Part shown: positions 46,917 to 59,211 of the stretch, piece after piece
Layout: the number at the start of each line of letters is the position of its first letter
Position numbering within the stretch: the stretch's first letter is position 1
Source: Agrocybe praecox
Taxonomy: Eukaryota > Basidiomycota > Agaricomycetes > Agaricales > Agrocybaceae
Direction of reading: 5' to 3'
Length of the DNA stretch: 64,000 nt
Assembly: GCA_964017145.1 (NCBI GenBank)
Contig: OZ024842.1
Location: 372,001-436,000, forward strand
The notes under the pieces: generated by a model
Database searches by the model: none
Told to the model about the DNA's origin: nothing
The model's input: only the letters and a program-made list of their open reading frames with translations
Made by a program: the position numbers and the translations under genes

Positions 46917-49480
46917 ATGGCCGAAGTACCCGACTCACCACTGCCGACTCTGACGCGCCTTGGTATCCCGCCGTCTTCTCCTTTACACAACACCATCCAG
47001 TCTTTTTCTCATGATGCCGTTGCGGAAACTGCGCGCAAATGGCTTGAAGCTCTTGGCGCCGCCTGTGCTTCCGGTGAGCCAGAGAACGTCACCGGCTTGA
47101 TGGTCGAAGGTACTGGTGTACCGAATCAGAATGGAGAATATAGTATCGCGCCTTTCTGGAGGGATATGCTTGCTTTCACTTGGAATCTGCGGACCTTCCA
47201 TGGTTCGTCAAAGATTGCGAAATTCTTGGGCGCTAGGCTAGCGGAGACGGATACAAAGAATTGGAAGTTGCGAGAGGAGTATACGTTCCTCCAGAAACCC
47301 TTTGCTGGAACAGAGGTCGAGAAGACCGAAGAAGGTGCGAAGGACCTGCTATGGATAAACGTCATGTTCGACTTCGAAACGCGCGTTGGTACGGCATCTG
47401 GGATTGCGCGTCTCGTGCCCGTTCCTCTGGCCAACGATACGAACAAGGCAGAGTGGAAAGCCCATGTCATCTTTACTAACCTCGAGTCACTTTCCTCTTA
47501 CCCTCCAAAGATTGGTCCTCTGAGGAACTTCCAACCGAACCATGGAAAATGGGAGTCTGCGCGACAGGTTCGGTCCGACTTCGTCTCCCCTGATGATCCA
47601 AGCGTTTCTGTGAACCCGAAGGTGTTGGTTGTGGGCGGAGGACAAAGTGGGTTAGAGGTAGCTGCGCGTTTGAAGTACTTGGATATTTCAACGCTTGTTG
47701 TCGAAAGGAACGAGAGGATAGGCGACAACTGGAGGAAGAGGTACGAGGCCCTTTGCTTGCACGATCCAGTTTGTGAGTTTTTCTTCGTTCCTTTTCCTAC
47801 CGAAGGCTCAATAGAATATTTTATGTTACCTCTCTCAGGGTACGACCATATGCCTTACCTTCCGTACGTCCAATATTTTCTTATCTTGTTAAATCTCCAT
47901 TCACATTAATCCTCTCAACGTAAAAGTTTCCCACCCACTTGGCCCGTATATACGCCCGCGCTGAAGCTCGCCAACTGGCTCGAATCCTACGCCGACTCTC
48001 TCGAGTTGGATGTGTGGACGTCGTCTAACATAACTAGCGTCGTTCAGGATACGAAAACGGGCAAGTGGAACGTCACTATCCTCAAAGGTAAACGAGGTAT
48101 CGAGGAAAAGGAGGAAAGGAATTTCACCGTTAATCATATCGTGTTTTGCACGGGATTGGGGAGTGGGAGCCCAAATACGCCTGTTTATCCTGGGATGGTA
48201 CGTTTACTGGAGTCTTTTCTGATTGCATTGCATGCTAAACGCAACATCGATTATTTTAGGACGTGTACAAGGGGGAGATTCTTCATTCGAGTGAGCATAA
48301 ACGCGCTTTGGACCATGCTGGGAAGAAGGTGGTCGTTGTGGGAGCGTGTACTTCAGGTACGTACCTCTTACGCTTAACCATCACACAGAATCTGATTTGT
48401 CGTCGTTTAGCGCACGATATCGCTGTCGATTATCAAGAACATGGCGTTGGTACGTCTTACTTTATTTCATTATCAACCTCTATCTCTTCTGAGTTTACCT
48501 GACTAACTGCTGTCGCATAGACGTAACAATGTACCAACGCGGTTCGACATATATCATGTCCACCAAAAACGGTTGGGAAGTAATCATGAAAGGCGGGTAC
48601 TGGGAAGATGGACCTCCCGTCGAGATCGTCGACAGGATCAACGCAAGCTTCCCTCATCATATGAGTCTCGAGCTCAATAGGATCAAGGCGGATATCATCG
48701 CTGGAATGGATAAGTGAGTAAAAAAAACTAATTGGTTTTATAATGAGGGTGATCAATTGACAATCGTACAGGGACCTTCTGGATTCGTTGCATAAGGTCG
48801 GCTTCCGCACAAATATGGGTATCAAAGGAACCGGATTTGGGCTGTTGGCTTGGAGTAAAGCAGGAGGGTACTATCTCGGTGAGTTTCTACTACTACCAAC
48901 TGTCAATTATGCTTGGGTCGACGAGCGCTAATGATATTCGATATTGATATCTCCGTTTAGATACTGGAGGAAGCAAGCTTATTGCCGACGGGAAAATTAA
49001 ACTTAAGAACGATAGTCCCATCTCGCATTTCACTGAGAAAGGCATCAAGTTCGAGAACGGTTCGGAGCTGGAGGCAGATGTGGTGGTGTTTGCTACTGGG
49101 TTCGTTTGTATTGGTCAAATATGGAACTTTCATTTCATTTCATGTTCTGATAACCGTGATTTAACAGCCTAGGCGACTGCATTCACCAAATCGGTCGAGT
49201 GTGCGGACCCGAAATTGCAGAAAAGTGCGATCCGTTATGGGGGTTGGACGACGAGGGTGAGCTCCAAGGCGCGTGGAAGGAGCTGGGAGTTAAAAATGGA
49301 GTCAAAGGGCTGTGGTATATGATGGGTAACCTTGCGCTGTGCAGGTTCCATTCTACGCACTTGACGTTACGTGAGTTTCTTTTCCGAATTTCTTTTATAT
49401 TGTCGATCTGACACTTAACTTGTGGTATAGAAATCAAAGCGATCGAGGAAGGGGTCATGGGTACCCGATACCAAGATTGA
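46917..49480 (+). CDS. Flavin-containing monooxygenase (FMO/YUCCA-like), 659 aa
   Basis: Ten exons: 46917-47772, 47839-47863, 47927-48197, 48260-48356, 48411-48449, 48521-48713, 48772-48878, 48961-49099, 49168-49370 and 49431-49480; total 660 codons. An upstream in-frame Met at 46854 exists, but MAEVPDSPLPT at 46917 has a better context. Residues 1-230 resemble the SnoaL/NTF2-like N-terminal region often seen in fungal FMOs. The FAD site VVGGGQSGLEVA begins near 239. The NADPH-side motif VVVVGACTSAHDIA lies near 408-421, with Ala where many relatives have Gly or Ser. The C-terminal VVVFATGLGD is also typical. Such enzymes hydroxylate N- or S-containing small molecules or indole-3-pyruvate using NADPH and O2. 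The substrate is unknown and no biosynthetic cluster is evident nearby. Confidence 0.92.
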
Positions 49481-49974
49481 GAAATGGACTTTCGACTCGT
49501 TGTTGGATATTGAATATTGGTTACACACCTTATCGTGATAAACACCGTGTATTTCTAGAATATGTAAATTCGTTGAGCTTAAGAAAACAATAGACATATT
49601 ACCTCATCACAAGTTATAACGACCCTCTGCGCTTTCTCGTCATGTTCAAGTCATAGAAAGCTATACAAGATATAACGAAAGAAGTGGCATTGACCTCATA
49701 TTTGGAGTTGCCTCTGGCTACGTCCGCCTCCGAACCAAGTTTACGCGCGCGTCTGCCCGAGTCGTTTGTTGCACACGTGGTGGGAATGAATTAAAGTTCC
49801 GCAATGTTAAACCGGAGTAAGCTGTCAGACACTGGCCTATCTTGAAGTCGTCCAAAGCCCGTGCCTTTTTCCTATACCTACAAAATCTGGTACTCAGTAT
49901 CGTGGTTTGAAAGGTCGGTTTCTGGTTAAAACTTTTGGTTGGTCGATATTATTGACCATCGACGTTAAACCAGC
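49481..49974. other. Intergenic region
   Basis: FMO 3' end and promoter of F-box gene D; nothing else supported. Confidence 0.5.
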
Positions 49975-51627
49975 ATGGAGGACCCTTCGAATCTGGAATC
50001 TGCTGCCTACAAAAATCAAGATAACCCTGCAGTTACTATCACAGACGATCTGCTTTGGACGATATTCAATATAAACTCCAGGGTCTTTAACCATTCCCCA
50101 CTCGAATACGCTCCGTCAGACTATGTACAGTGTCAAGATGACACTCTGTACAATCTTCGAAGCTGGTCACAAACGTGCTCTGCATGGCGAACCCTTATTT
50201 TGAAGTCATCGTCGCTATGGGGTCGTGCTATTGACTTGGATCGTTTATTTGAGGGCCTGGCGGAGGATACAGACTCAGATAATGGAATGCAGGAGAGACG
50301 CGGAAGTCCTGAGCCCGGAATAGGAAAAGAGAAACCCGGTCGAGCGTTATGGCTGAATGAAGTCCTTAGGCGAAGTCAGAAGTCGCCTTTATGGGTGAGA
50401 GGGTCCTATGTCGTCCATCCTGCATTGGTGCGTCTTACAGTCGACCTGCTCAAGAATGAGTGGCATAGGTTAGAGAGACTTGTAGTCGACATCAAAGCGC
50501 CTGGGTTCGACTCAGAATTCAAGGAGATTGTCACTCGGCCAGCCCCCTGCCTCCAACAATACCACCTCGACATATTTGGTATTAAAGAGGATTTTGATAT
50601 ACCTCCAGCCTCTATTTTCGGTAGACACGCGCCTTTCTTGCGGAGTATGGCAATTAACAACTTCCGAATCACTGCTGAAACAACCTGGATATCTAACCTC
50701 CACATCCTAGTTATCAAGAAAGCATTTACAATTTCACAACTACTAGGTATCCTCGGTGGGGCAGCCGCATTGTCATTTCTACATGTCACCGGGATACACA
50801 TGAATGCTACGGATACGCACATGAACTTGCCCCTTGTGCGCCTCCCTCACCTAAAAATCATTCAATTACTTATTGAGTCCAAAGCAGCTGCGATACTGCT
50901 CCGGCATCTCGTCCCTGCGCCTACCTGCTCACTTTCTGTGCGTTGTGTGAAAGTTGACCTCGACGAGCTCGAAAAGCATACCTTCCATCCAATAATCAGC
51001 TTCTTTAAAAACGCCATTGTATCTCATTCGCCTCATCGCCTAGATCTTACCGTGTCCAGGGATTTATTCATGATACAACTTGGGTCCATGGAGAACGAAG
51101 TAAATTTTGTGTTCGAATATTCCGATTTCTGGGGGAGCGACACCAACCCGACCCGGATGAAATTGTTGATTGATGCATTTTCTATGCCAGAGATTGGGTG
51201 TGTAACGGAATTCTATTACAACCAATTCGACAAACTCGGGACAGACTTCCTCAGGTTCGAAGCGCTCAGCTCTCTCCTCCCACACGTAGTCGTATTTAGT
51301 GCTCGGGAGAGCATCCTTGTCCGGTTTTTTAGGGCATATTTCAAGGAAAATCATGTTGGACTACCACTTCTTTTTCCTTTGCTTCATACAATTCGTGTGG
51401 AGCGATCTCGGAACTTCCCCCTACGGGTGTCTAATGAACTTAAGGATATTTTGGAACGACTTCGGAGCGAAGGCCGACCTTTAAACATTCTTGACGTCAC
51501 TAAATGCAACCCAGAAGGCACGTTCTCGTTCAGGAACCTTGAAAGTATTTCCGGATTGAAGGTTCTGTGGACTTCCCTGGGCAGTGTCAGTCCTCTCGAA
51601 TATGTTTGCGGACAGGACAATAAATAG
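49975..51627 (+). CDS. F-box protein D (single exon, 550 aa)
   Basis: Starts MEDPSNLESAAYKNQDNP. The F-box-like motif is somewhat diverged at its start (VTITDDLLWTIFNIN where A-C have NLPxDILLxI) but keeps LRSWSQTCSAWRTLILKSSSLWGRAI. Downstream family blocks are LLKNEWHRLERL, TRPAPCLQQYHLD, IFGRHAPFLRSM and LRSEGRPLNILDVTK. No frame break is seen. Role as in the other paralogues: probably substrate recognition for an SCF ubiquitin ligase, target unknown. It is the closest relative by eye of the broken copy at 44.2 kb. Confidence 0.87.
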   Translation: MEDPSNLESAAYKNQDNPAVTITDDLLWTIFNINSRVFNHSPLEYAPSDYVQCQDDTLYNLRSWSQTCSAWRTLILKSSSLWGRAIDLDRLFEGLAEDTDSDNGMQERRGSPEPGIGKEKPGRALWLNEVLRRSQKSPLWVRGSYVVHPALVRLTVDLLKNEWHRLERLVVDIKAPGFDSEFKEIVTRPAPCLQQYHLDIFGIKEDFDIPPASIFGRHAPFLRSMAINNFRITAETTWISNLHILVIKKAFTISQLLGILGGAAALSFLHVTGIHMNATDTHMNLPLVRLPHLKIIQLLIESKAAAILLRHLVPAPTCSLSVRCVKVDLDELEKHTFHPIISFFKNAIVSHSPHRLDLTVSRDLFMIQLGSMENEVNFVFEYSDFWGSDTNPTRMKLLIDAFSMPEIGCVTEFYYNQFDKLGTDFLRFEALSSLLPHVVVFSARESILVRFFRAYFKENHVGLPLLFPLLHTIRVERSRNFPLRVSNELKDILERLRSEGRPLNILDVTKCNPEGTFSFRNLESISGLKVLWTSLGSVSPLEYVCGQDNK

Positions 51628-51823
51628 CCGCGAAGGACACCGATTTGGTAAGAAACGTCGCGAATTAATTTATGGCACAAATTGTGTACATATATATCGA
51701 ATTTAGTATCCACATTGATCGTCTCGACACCTTTTTGTCCTGATTGCATTTGCCGGCCTTTTATTTTTAGTAATAGTTATACCCTTCAGACTCTCTGCGA
51801 CTGTATGTCGTTCTTCCTTCTTC

Positions 51824-54284
51824 ATGACTCCAATTTCCGAGGGAAATACCAGGAATCAAGTTTACAATCGGATTATACGCTCATTCAGCAGCGGAAGGAA
51901 AGAAAATGGATCAGAAAAATCGCCTTTTACACCAGCAACAACACTGGTCGACGACGAAGCAAATAGTTCCACAGAAGAAGGAACATTACAGCGGGTCGCT
52001 AGCACAAGCCCGACGATTGGAAAGCAGAGGTTCAATGTTGGAGATAGAGTGCGAAAGCTGGGCCGGAATATCAAGAAGATACGAAGGAATAGTGACAAGT
52101 CTGCGCTAGCTTCACCGAGGATTACAATCAACGATACACCCTTCCCGACTACGGACCCGGCGCTTATTTCCCCAGTTTCTTCTACTCTGGCTACAACGAA
52201 TAATCATGAACATGTACACGAACGATTGTTAAGTATCGTGTCAGAGCTTCAAGAAGCAGAAGATACGGAAGAGATACCTAGTTCGACCGTTGTAGGGGAG
52301 GAATCAGGCCATCCAGAGGCTATGTCTTTTGCGAAACGTATTCAGTCTCTTATGGGCATGCTATCTTTCCCTGGCTTGGGGCAGCCATCACCGGGACCGT
52401 TGGAAAATGAAGACCCAGAAGGGCGTGCGATCCCACCACAAGATTCTCGCCTCATTAGGTTTCTTTCTAGCCCGACGGTCATGAACGGATCGGCGGTGAA
52501 GGATAAACCCAGTATTTGGAGCATTCTAGAGAGAATAGGTGCCCCCCAGCATGCCCAACCTCCGTTGAACGACCATAGTACTGCGGATGAGGGAGAATCG
52601 ATGCTCACGGACAGCTCAAGCGTTATGGTTTACTCGCCACTTATTCCGAGCATCGAAGACCATGTTGAGCTAGCAGAGCTTGTCCCGGTGGAAGCTGAAG
52701 AGGTTCAAGAGGTCGTTCAGCAAAAACCAGATGTAATTACGAGCACGTCCTGGACATCTGTTTGGCCCTTAAGTTCACTGTGGTTTACCACTACTCCTAC
52801 ACCAGCTGCGCAGCCACAGCAGTCGGTTGAAACGATTTCCATATCGTCTTCTCCTCGAAGCACAAATCTTGGTCTTCTCCCACCAGAGAACAAGGCAGAA
52901 GCACCTCGTGCATGGGTACCTTCTACTACAAAGTTATCGGTCCAGGCGATGTGGTGGGGTTATCGACTGTAAGTTCCTTATTATATTCCATGCCTACTTG
53001 AGCTTATTTTAGTGATCTAGATATCTTCCTCCTCCTATCCTCGAAATTCTCGATGACCAAACCCTCGAGGCGACTAAACGAGCAGCGATGATCACCACTG
53101 CGTTGGCGTGGTTCGCTAATAACCTTCCTGTCAGCGCTCTTCCGCCCGCACTTCGTCCTGGAGTTATGTTGCTCCAGAGGCTGGTACCATACCTGGGGTA
53201 TATCGGCAGTTTTATTTCATGGAGTTGGAGTACAATCAAGAGCTACGATATCGGTAAGAAATTTATTTGTCCTAAATATTCGCTGGATGTCGATGGTGCA
53301 ATGTTATAACATAAAGGATATGGCGTTACTCTTACTGCGACATGGCTACTCCCTGTAGCGTTGATACCAGGAACTTGGCACGAGAATGACTTCCCGAAAT
53401 CGCCTGGTCCACAAAAGACCATTCCACTTCCGTCCTTGACTTATTTCGCACCAAGTTTGCCTTCGTATACAGTTACGTCGACACCTACGCCATCCAATCC
53501 GCTGCTACTGACATCAACTTCAACGAGTTCGTCATCGCCACTATCGCCATCATCATTGACCACTACGACCACACGGACACCTAGTCATACCGAGTCGACA
53601 TCCACTCACTATGCCCAGACCCCTTTGAACTATACCCCTGTACCTTCAAATCCTTGGACAATGGCTCCTCCGCCTTCATCTTATGTAACTACACCAACGT
53701 CGATTGCCGTTGCAGGCCCATCGAGCCCACGTTCTCTTTCATGGAATCCTTGGGGGTCTCCTCGACCTCATAGCAGACATTCAATAACCCCACCAACGCC
53801 TGCGCCACTTCCAGCATCACCTGCTATGACGATAAAACCGTTAACGAACCTAACGACCCCAACGATGAAACTGACAAACGTACCCTCTTCTCCAACTCTG
53901 CATTCCCACCCATCCATACCTTCCACTGCATCGACTGTCTTCTATACACCCCAATCTGTTCCTATATCTGTATCTGTACCATCAACACCGTATACCCACC
54001 GGAACGTCTCTCCTCTTCCTCTAAGTCATTCTACTCCCATCTCTGTAAATCCAAATTTCGTATACATGCCCGTCGCATCGCCACCTCCAACCGACGACGA
54101 TATAATCGCTCCCGTACCTCCTGTACCTAACTCACCTGCTGTACCCCTTGGCTCTCCGTTGATGGAGCAGCTCCTTCACGGACCTTTAATGGGAGTTGTC
54201 CCGCTTCCTGATGAAGAAACCGACTCGATTGTACCACAAGCAGAGGCGAAGAAAGTACGGAAGGCGAAACGTCTTTTTCACTAA
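51824..54284 (+). CDS. Conserved fungal protein of unknown function with hydrophobic core and Ser/Thr/Pro tail (781 aa)
   Basis: Three exons: 51824-52968, 53021-53253 and 53317-54284, 782 codons in total. Residues 1-375 are mostly polar and disordered-looking. The block from MWWGYRL through exon 2 into GYGVTLTATWLLPVALIPG (about 375-480) is hydrophobic and looks folded, with likely membrane-associated helices (AMITTALAWFANNLP, LVPYLGYIGSFISWSW). I recall similar blocks in uncharacterised Agaricomycete proteins, but cannot check this here. The last 300 residues are extremely Ser/Thr/Pro-rich and end in a basic KKVRKAKRLFH. No enzymatic motif. Confidence 0.75.
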
Positions 54285-54613
54285 CTAGACGTGTGTGCCA
54301 ATGGACTCTTTTTGTGTACTCTGCTATCGAGAATATAGTATGTTATCCTCTTAATTTAATTGCTATAAACATTTCAATGCACCCATTTATCCATGAAACG
54401 GTGAACTTCCCTACGCATGTAGGGAAGTGATTATCTTTGCCAGAAGACAATGCTTTAGTGTATGTGTCCGATGCGAGTCGAGACCGAGGGCCCACACGTG
54501 AGGCGGTTGTTTTAGTCGGCATGTGCGGCATCCATTACCATATATAAGTTTTTTCAACACCCAGTTCCACTTCGTATCCTGGCATTTTCGCTTCTATAGA
54601 TTTTCTGCTCCGA
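54285..54613 (+). promoter_or_regulatory. Promoter region of the F-box/LRR-like gene with TATA box
   Basis: 329 bp between genes. TATATAAG at 54541-54548 lies 73 nt upstream of the ATG at 54614. Confidence 0.45.
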
Positions 54614-56773
54614 ATGCCCCTGATGAATACTATCCTTCAGCAAGATACCGTCAGCCCCAATATGACTTCCACCATCGTCATTGAAATTGGTCAAGAGTCT
54701 CTTGTCAACCCCCTAGACGCAGGATCATCTCACACTCAAGAAGCATATATTGAACGACTGCCCATCGAAATACTCTCCGAAATATTGCTCCATTGTCCGT
54801 TGGCACACCGTAATATCGACATCAATCAGCCTCCATGGGTGTTTGGGAAGGTATCTCATCGCTGGCGAGATATGTGCCTTGGGACTCCATTACTTTGGAT
54901 CAATATTCCACCAATCCGATTATCTTCTATCATTAAGGACGCTGCGTACCTCGGTCTACTTCACGCGATGTTGAAGTTCTCTGCTCCGATGCCTATGTCA
55001 ATCTGTGCGGCGATTACCATTCCTGAAGGTGCCTCAGATCCTGAAGTAGTCGAACGAAACACTGCAGCCCGTGCGCTGATCCCATTATTGGCGTCATACA
55101 AAGATAGAATTTCAAAGATGCAATTGGACATCGACGTCCAATTTCTGCCATTATTGGACGGTCTCGCAGGCAGCAAGCTCAACAGCCTTGCAATACTCGA
55201 TGACCTCAGGTTCCATGTATCTGGGGACCTGTCGCGTATTGCCTTGCTCATGCAACGACCCCCAGTTTTCCTGGACAGCGTACCTATGCTCAAGGTGCTT
55301 AAGATATCGACGTCCAGTGAGATATCAAATCGAGCCGTATCCCCGGATTTTCTCGCATCCCAGTCCTTTCGTCTCAACGTTCCATGGACTCAGCTGACAT
55401 CGCTTATGTTGCAAAGCGTTTCCGTGAGATATGTTCTCGATATTGTAAAACATACCCCCGGACTTGGTGTATTAGAGGCCAGTGGAATTCATAAAGTCGA
55501 TTCAACTCTTCCCTTGGATATGCCCATAGTTCTCGAACATCTCAAGAGCATATCTGTTAAAGAGACCAGCTCTATTGCGGCAGAAGAGCAATGTCCAGAC
55601 GTTCTTTTGAACAAGCTTACTTTGCCTTCTCTGACGAAGTTGAATTTAGGTTACAGCGGCGACTATATTGAACCACTCATCAAACTTATCGATCGTTCTG
55701 GCTGTTCTTTGGAATCTTTATCAATAGACATGGAGAACAGAGATCACAAGGCCATGTGGGAGCTGTATAAGAGAATGCCAGCTCTACATACTCTTATTCT
55801 CGATAGTATGACGACAGACGAACTCGACCTTCTGACAGAGCAGCCTCTATTGCTGAAACTTCGTGATTTTAGCGTTTATAACCCCACGATCTCTCAGGAT
55901 TTTGCTGATTCCTGTCGATCCTTTGTCCGGCAGAGAACGACGAAAAATGATGATAGAAATCCTCCTGCACTTCACATGTTGAAGCTCTTGCCCGCTCAAA
56001 ATACCTCCAAGCTCTACTACTATCTGGAGTGCTGGGACAATGACCCAGAAACCGACAACACATATCGAGAAGCGCTTAGGTGGGGCCACTATTTTAAATA
56101 TTTTTTGAATAGGATAAAATATCGGCCTATGTCCGACTGGGTAAGTGGTTGTCTGGATCACCCACGGTCACAACGATAAACCTGGTGCTAAAAATTCTCT
56201 TTTTTTCACTGTGATAGGTGGATGAAGATGTCATAGAGATAATACTTCTAATAGAAGACTGTCACCCTATGATCGAGACTCGGTATATTTTTGTAAGTCA
56301 ATCATGAACATTAATCGATAATCTCCGGATGTGTTAATTGGTTGATTCATAAAACATCCTGTCAATAGGCTTCAAGGATCTGCGATCTTCTTCGTGAAAT
56401 TGTTTCCCTAACGAAACTAGGATACGATAAGGACGGAACCCAAGACTCTTCTGTGGCCGCCCTAGTTGCCGATATGTCTTCCCGTCATGAGAAGAAGCTT
56501 CGGGAATTTGAGGAAGGAATCGACAAATACTGGCGATCCGACAGATGGATAGTAGTCGATTTGGATGGCCCGAATCAGGAATCAGATATCTACTTTGTTA
56601 CTGAAGAAGGAAAAAGGATGAATAGTGAGCTGCAAAAACTAAGATTGCCAAGAAAGTTACCTCCTGGCAATCTGGATACGTTGGATATCTTCTTAAAGAG
56701 AGAGGCCGAGGAGGAAGAACGGCGTCGTGAGGCAGACAGTTACCCTAGGAGGGTTAGACGGGTTTACTATTAG
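54614..56773 (+). CDS. F-box/LRR-like protein of a second subfamily (668 aa)
   Basis: Three exons: 54614-56140, 56218-56292 and 56369-56773, giving 669 codons. Residues 48-100 form an F-box-like motif: YIERLPIEILSEILLHC, then KVSHRWRDMCLGTPLLWINI. This is the pattern of the large Agaricomycete F-box-like family and differs from paralogues A-D (ERLPxEILxEIF versus NLPxDILLxIF). Irregular leucine-rich repeats follow (LTSLMLQSVS, LTKLNLGYSG, LESLSIDM). The C-terminal 160 residues, carried by exons 2 and 3, are charged and partly coiled-coil-like (REAEEEERRREAD). Probable SCF adaptor with unknown target. Confidence 0.85.
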
Positions 56774-57435
56774 GAATAAATAAACTTGGGATAAGAGGAA
56801 AGTCTCTCTACGGTCGCAGGAACTTCAAGAAATACTATAGTTGGGATAGATTGGGATAGAAAGTTTGAAGAACTATGCATGTATCTACGAGAAAATGCAA
56901 TGCGTCGAAGATAAGGTCGGAAAGCTCTTTGAGAAAGAAGTTGGTCTCGTTAGAGCTGCTTCAGACGACAAAGGAGGACATGATGAAAGATGGCTTTGAA
57001 GTCAAGGTGAAAGGATTTCCTTGAAGAAGTGAAAGAAGGACGCGAGAAGAGCAGAGGCGAATTAACAGAAGGGCAGTAGTGACACTGCTTCTTTTATATG
57101 GTCAGGAACCCGCATTGCCTAGGTGGCACATATATCTTTTGGCTACAAGATACAGTGGCTGAGCGTAACTCGTCAACTTTCTGTAGGATACCCGAAGAGG
57201 ACAAAAACACATCCACATTAGCCCAGCCACACGTTGAAATGCCCCACATCGTGTCGTTTTTTTTTTTTTTGGTATGTCGACCTTTGAGCTGTGGAGATAA
57301 CGGCTTATCTTGTTGCGGAAGATAATATTGAACGAATGCTATCCAAGCCGCATGAAAGAAAAACAAATCCATGATGCGATGCTGCGAACTTGTACATATG
57401 TTACAGATATTAGTTACAAGGTACATAGTATATTT
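56774..57435. other. Intergenic region between convergent genes
   Basis: 3' ends of the F-box/LRR-like gene (plus) and the 2-oxoglutarate oxygenase (minus). Contains a T-run at about 57256-57270. No gene supported. Confidence 0.5.
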
Positions 57436-58879
57436 TTAATATGCACTACCCGCGCCTGAATACCCATTCGGGAATATCTGCTTGAACAGTTCGGGATAAT
57501 GTCGCTCGGCCACATCAGGATGGCTCCTGAAAATTCAGTGAATTAGTGCGTAGGAAAAGAGAGGACCAAAGCAAAAGACTTACTTCACTCGTCCAATGAG
57601 ATTGACTTTTCCAGATGGCTCGCGATCGAATTCGGTGAAGTTCACAGCTAGCAGAAATTGGTAATCATCAATACAGCGGACTAGCAGTATCATAATATAG
57701 CATGGGGTGTGTTCGACTTACAGTCCGTAGCAGCGACATTTCCTCGTGAATCACGCAGAGCGAGAATCTCGGCAGGAACTACATAAGAAATCTAATCAAC
57801 ATCTCTGTCATTAAATAGTCGCGTTGCGGACGTACATGTCAAGATGTGATCAGTCAATTTAACATCGAGGCCAATGTTTTGGAAGAAAGGAACGGAATAA
57901 CGCGGTGATGATCCCTTTGGAGATAGGACGCGATGCGATGTCGCACGAGCCAGGCCCCCGGTTACGAATTCCAGAGCTTAAATCCATGTACAGATACAGC
58001 ACCTATTGTCAATTTACAAGTTGATAGATACACACCTTTACCAATGTTGACTACGAATGTGCCGGGAATTGGAGGGGCATCGATCCATTGTCCTGATAAA
58101 TTCTGAACTTGAAGACCTCGATGCTCTGAGGCTTGCAATAGCTAGAGCATGAACAGTTAAACACTTGAAGAAATATACGAACACGGAATGAACCCACGAA
58201 AGTTAAAAATCCAGCATCGTAGTGGGGACCAACCCCTTGATCACTTGAACCTGCCACAACGGGGTACTGAACAATTTTCGACCGATGCTGCATCAACTCT
58301 GGAACATCGTAGAATTGTGACAGTCCGTCAGGACCAAGTCCAAAGGCTTCCGCAATCAAAGAGCTGAAGGTGAGACTGAGATCTTCGACCTGCGCGAGGT
58401 AAGTTTCTAGGACTTCACGGAAGCCAGGGATCAACTTCTCCTCCGGCCACTGTAATTCTCCTCATTCAAACGAGAGATATTATACAGGAGATAATGACAC
58501 ATACTTGACACGGTCCCCACAGCCTGTAGTGCTCCGGATCACCCTCTTTCCACCTACACACATGCTTCGTCGCAAAATCAAATTGTTCTCTCTGATCCAC
58601 AGTGCCCTTCGTCAGCTCCGCTCCCAGCCTCGAATAACCCAAAAAGTGCTCAGAATTTGCCATCTGGATTTTCTCCTTCGCTTCCTGCGGCAGTTCGAAA
58701 AGCTTGGGTATGTACCCAATCAGCGAATTGATGATTTCCTGCGAAACAGAATGATTGAACAGATACAAGAATCCAACGTTGATGAGTGCATGTCGGAGTT
58801 GCTGCAGGAACTTGGGTTTGTCGGAATTTCTCAGAGAATAGTCGAGAACTGGTACGGAGGAGAAATCCCCAGAAGACAT
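57436..58879 (-). CDS. 2-oxoglutarate/Fe(II) oxygenase, isopenicillin-N-synthase-like (361 aa)
   Basis: Seven exons on the minus strand: 58505-58879, 58198-58449, 58036-58141, 57836-57976, 57722-57778, 57584-57647 and 57436-57526; 362 codons. The N-terminal DIOX_N region begins VPVLDYSLRN. The iron triad is His201 and Asp203 (GPHYDAGF) with His259 (ATSHRVLS). The 2-oxoglutarate-binding RxS is Arg270-Tyr-Ser272 (RYSVPFF). Length and motif order match soluble plant/fungal-type dioxygenases. These hydroxylate or desaturate small molecules, using O2 and 2-oxoglutarate and releasing succinate and CO2. The exact substrate is unknown. All catalytic residues are present. Confidence 0.93.
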
Positions 58880-59211
58880 GGTCAGTATATGTGATGCGTT
58901 CCAGGTTCCCAGATTCGTCTGTTCTTATGGCACAGATTGTGTGAGGATGACGCGATTTTGTCACGATAAACGCGGCCTCTTAGAATTTAAAACGGTCAAG
59001 TTTCTGTTGCCGACGACGTCGTTATCTCGCCAACTTCTGGCTTTTTGACCGAAAGACAGTAATCTGGTGAGGAAGAACAGCTATCCCGGAGGATCAACAT
59101 CTTGCAAACTGAGATTCAAACGGAAAGCCCGCCCACAGAGACTTCAAACTCCTCTCGAATAGATGTATAAATAGCTCAAGTATGTGTTATTTAGAAAAAC
59201 ATTGATACAGG
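58880..59211. other. Spacer upstream of the 2-oxoglutarate oxygenase
   Basis: 332 bp containing the oxygenase promoter and the 3' end of the dienoyl-CoA isomerase gene; no other feature seen. Confidence 0.5.
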
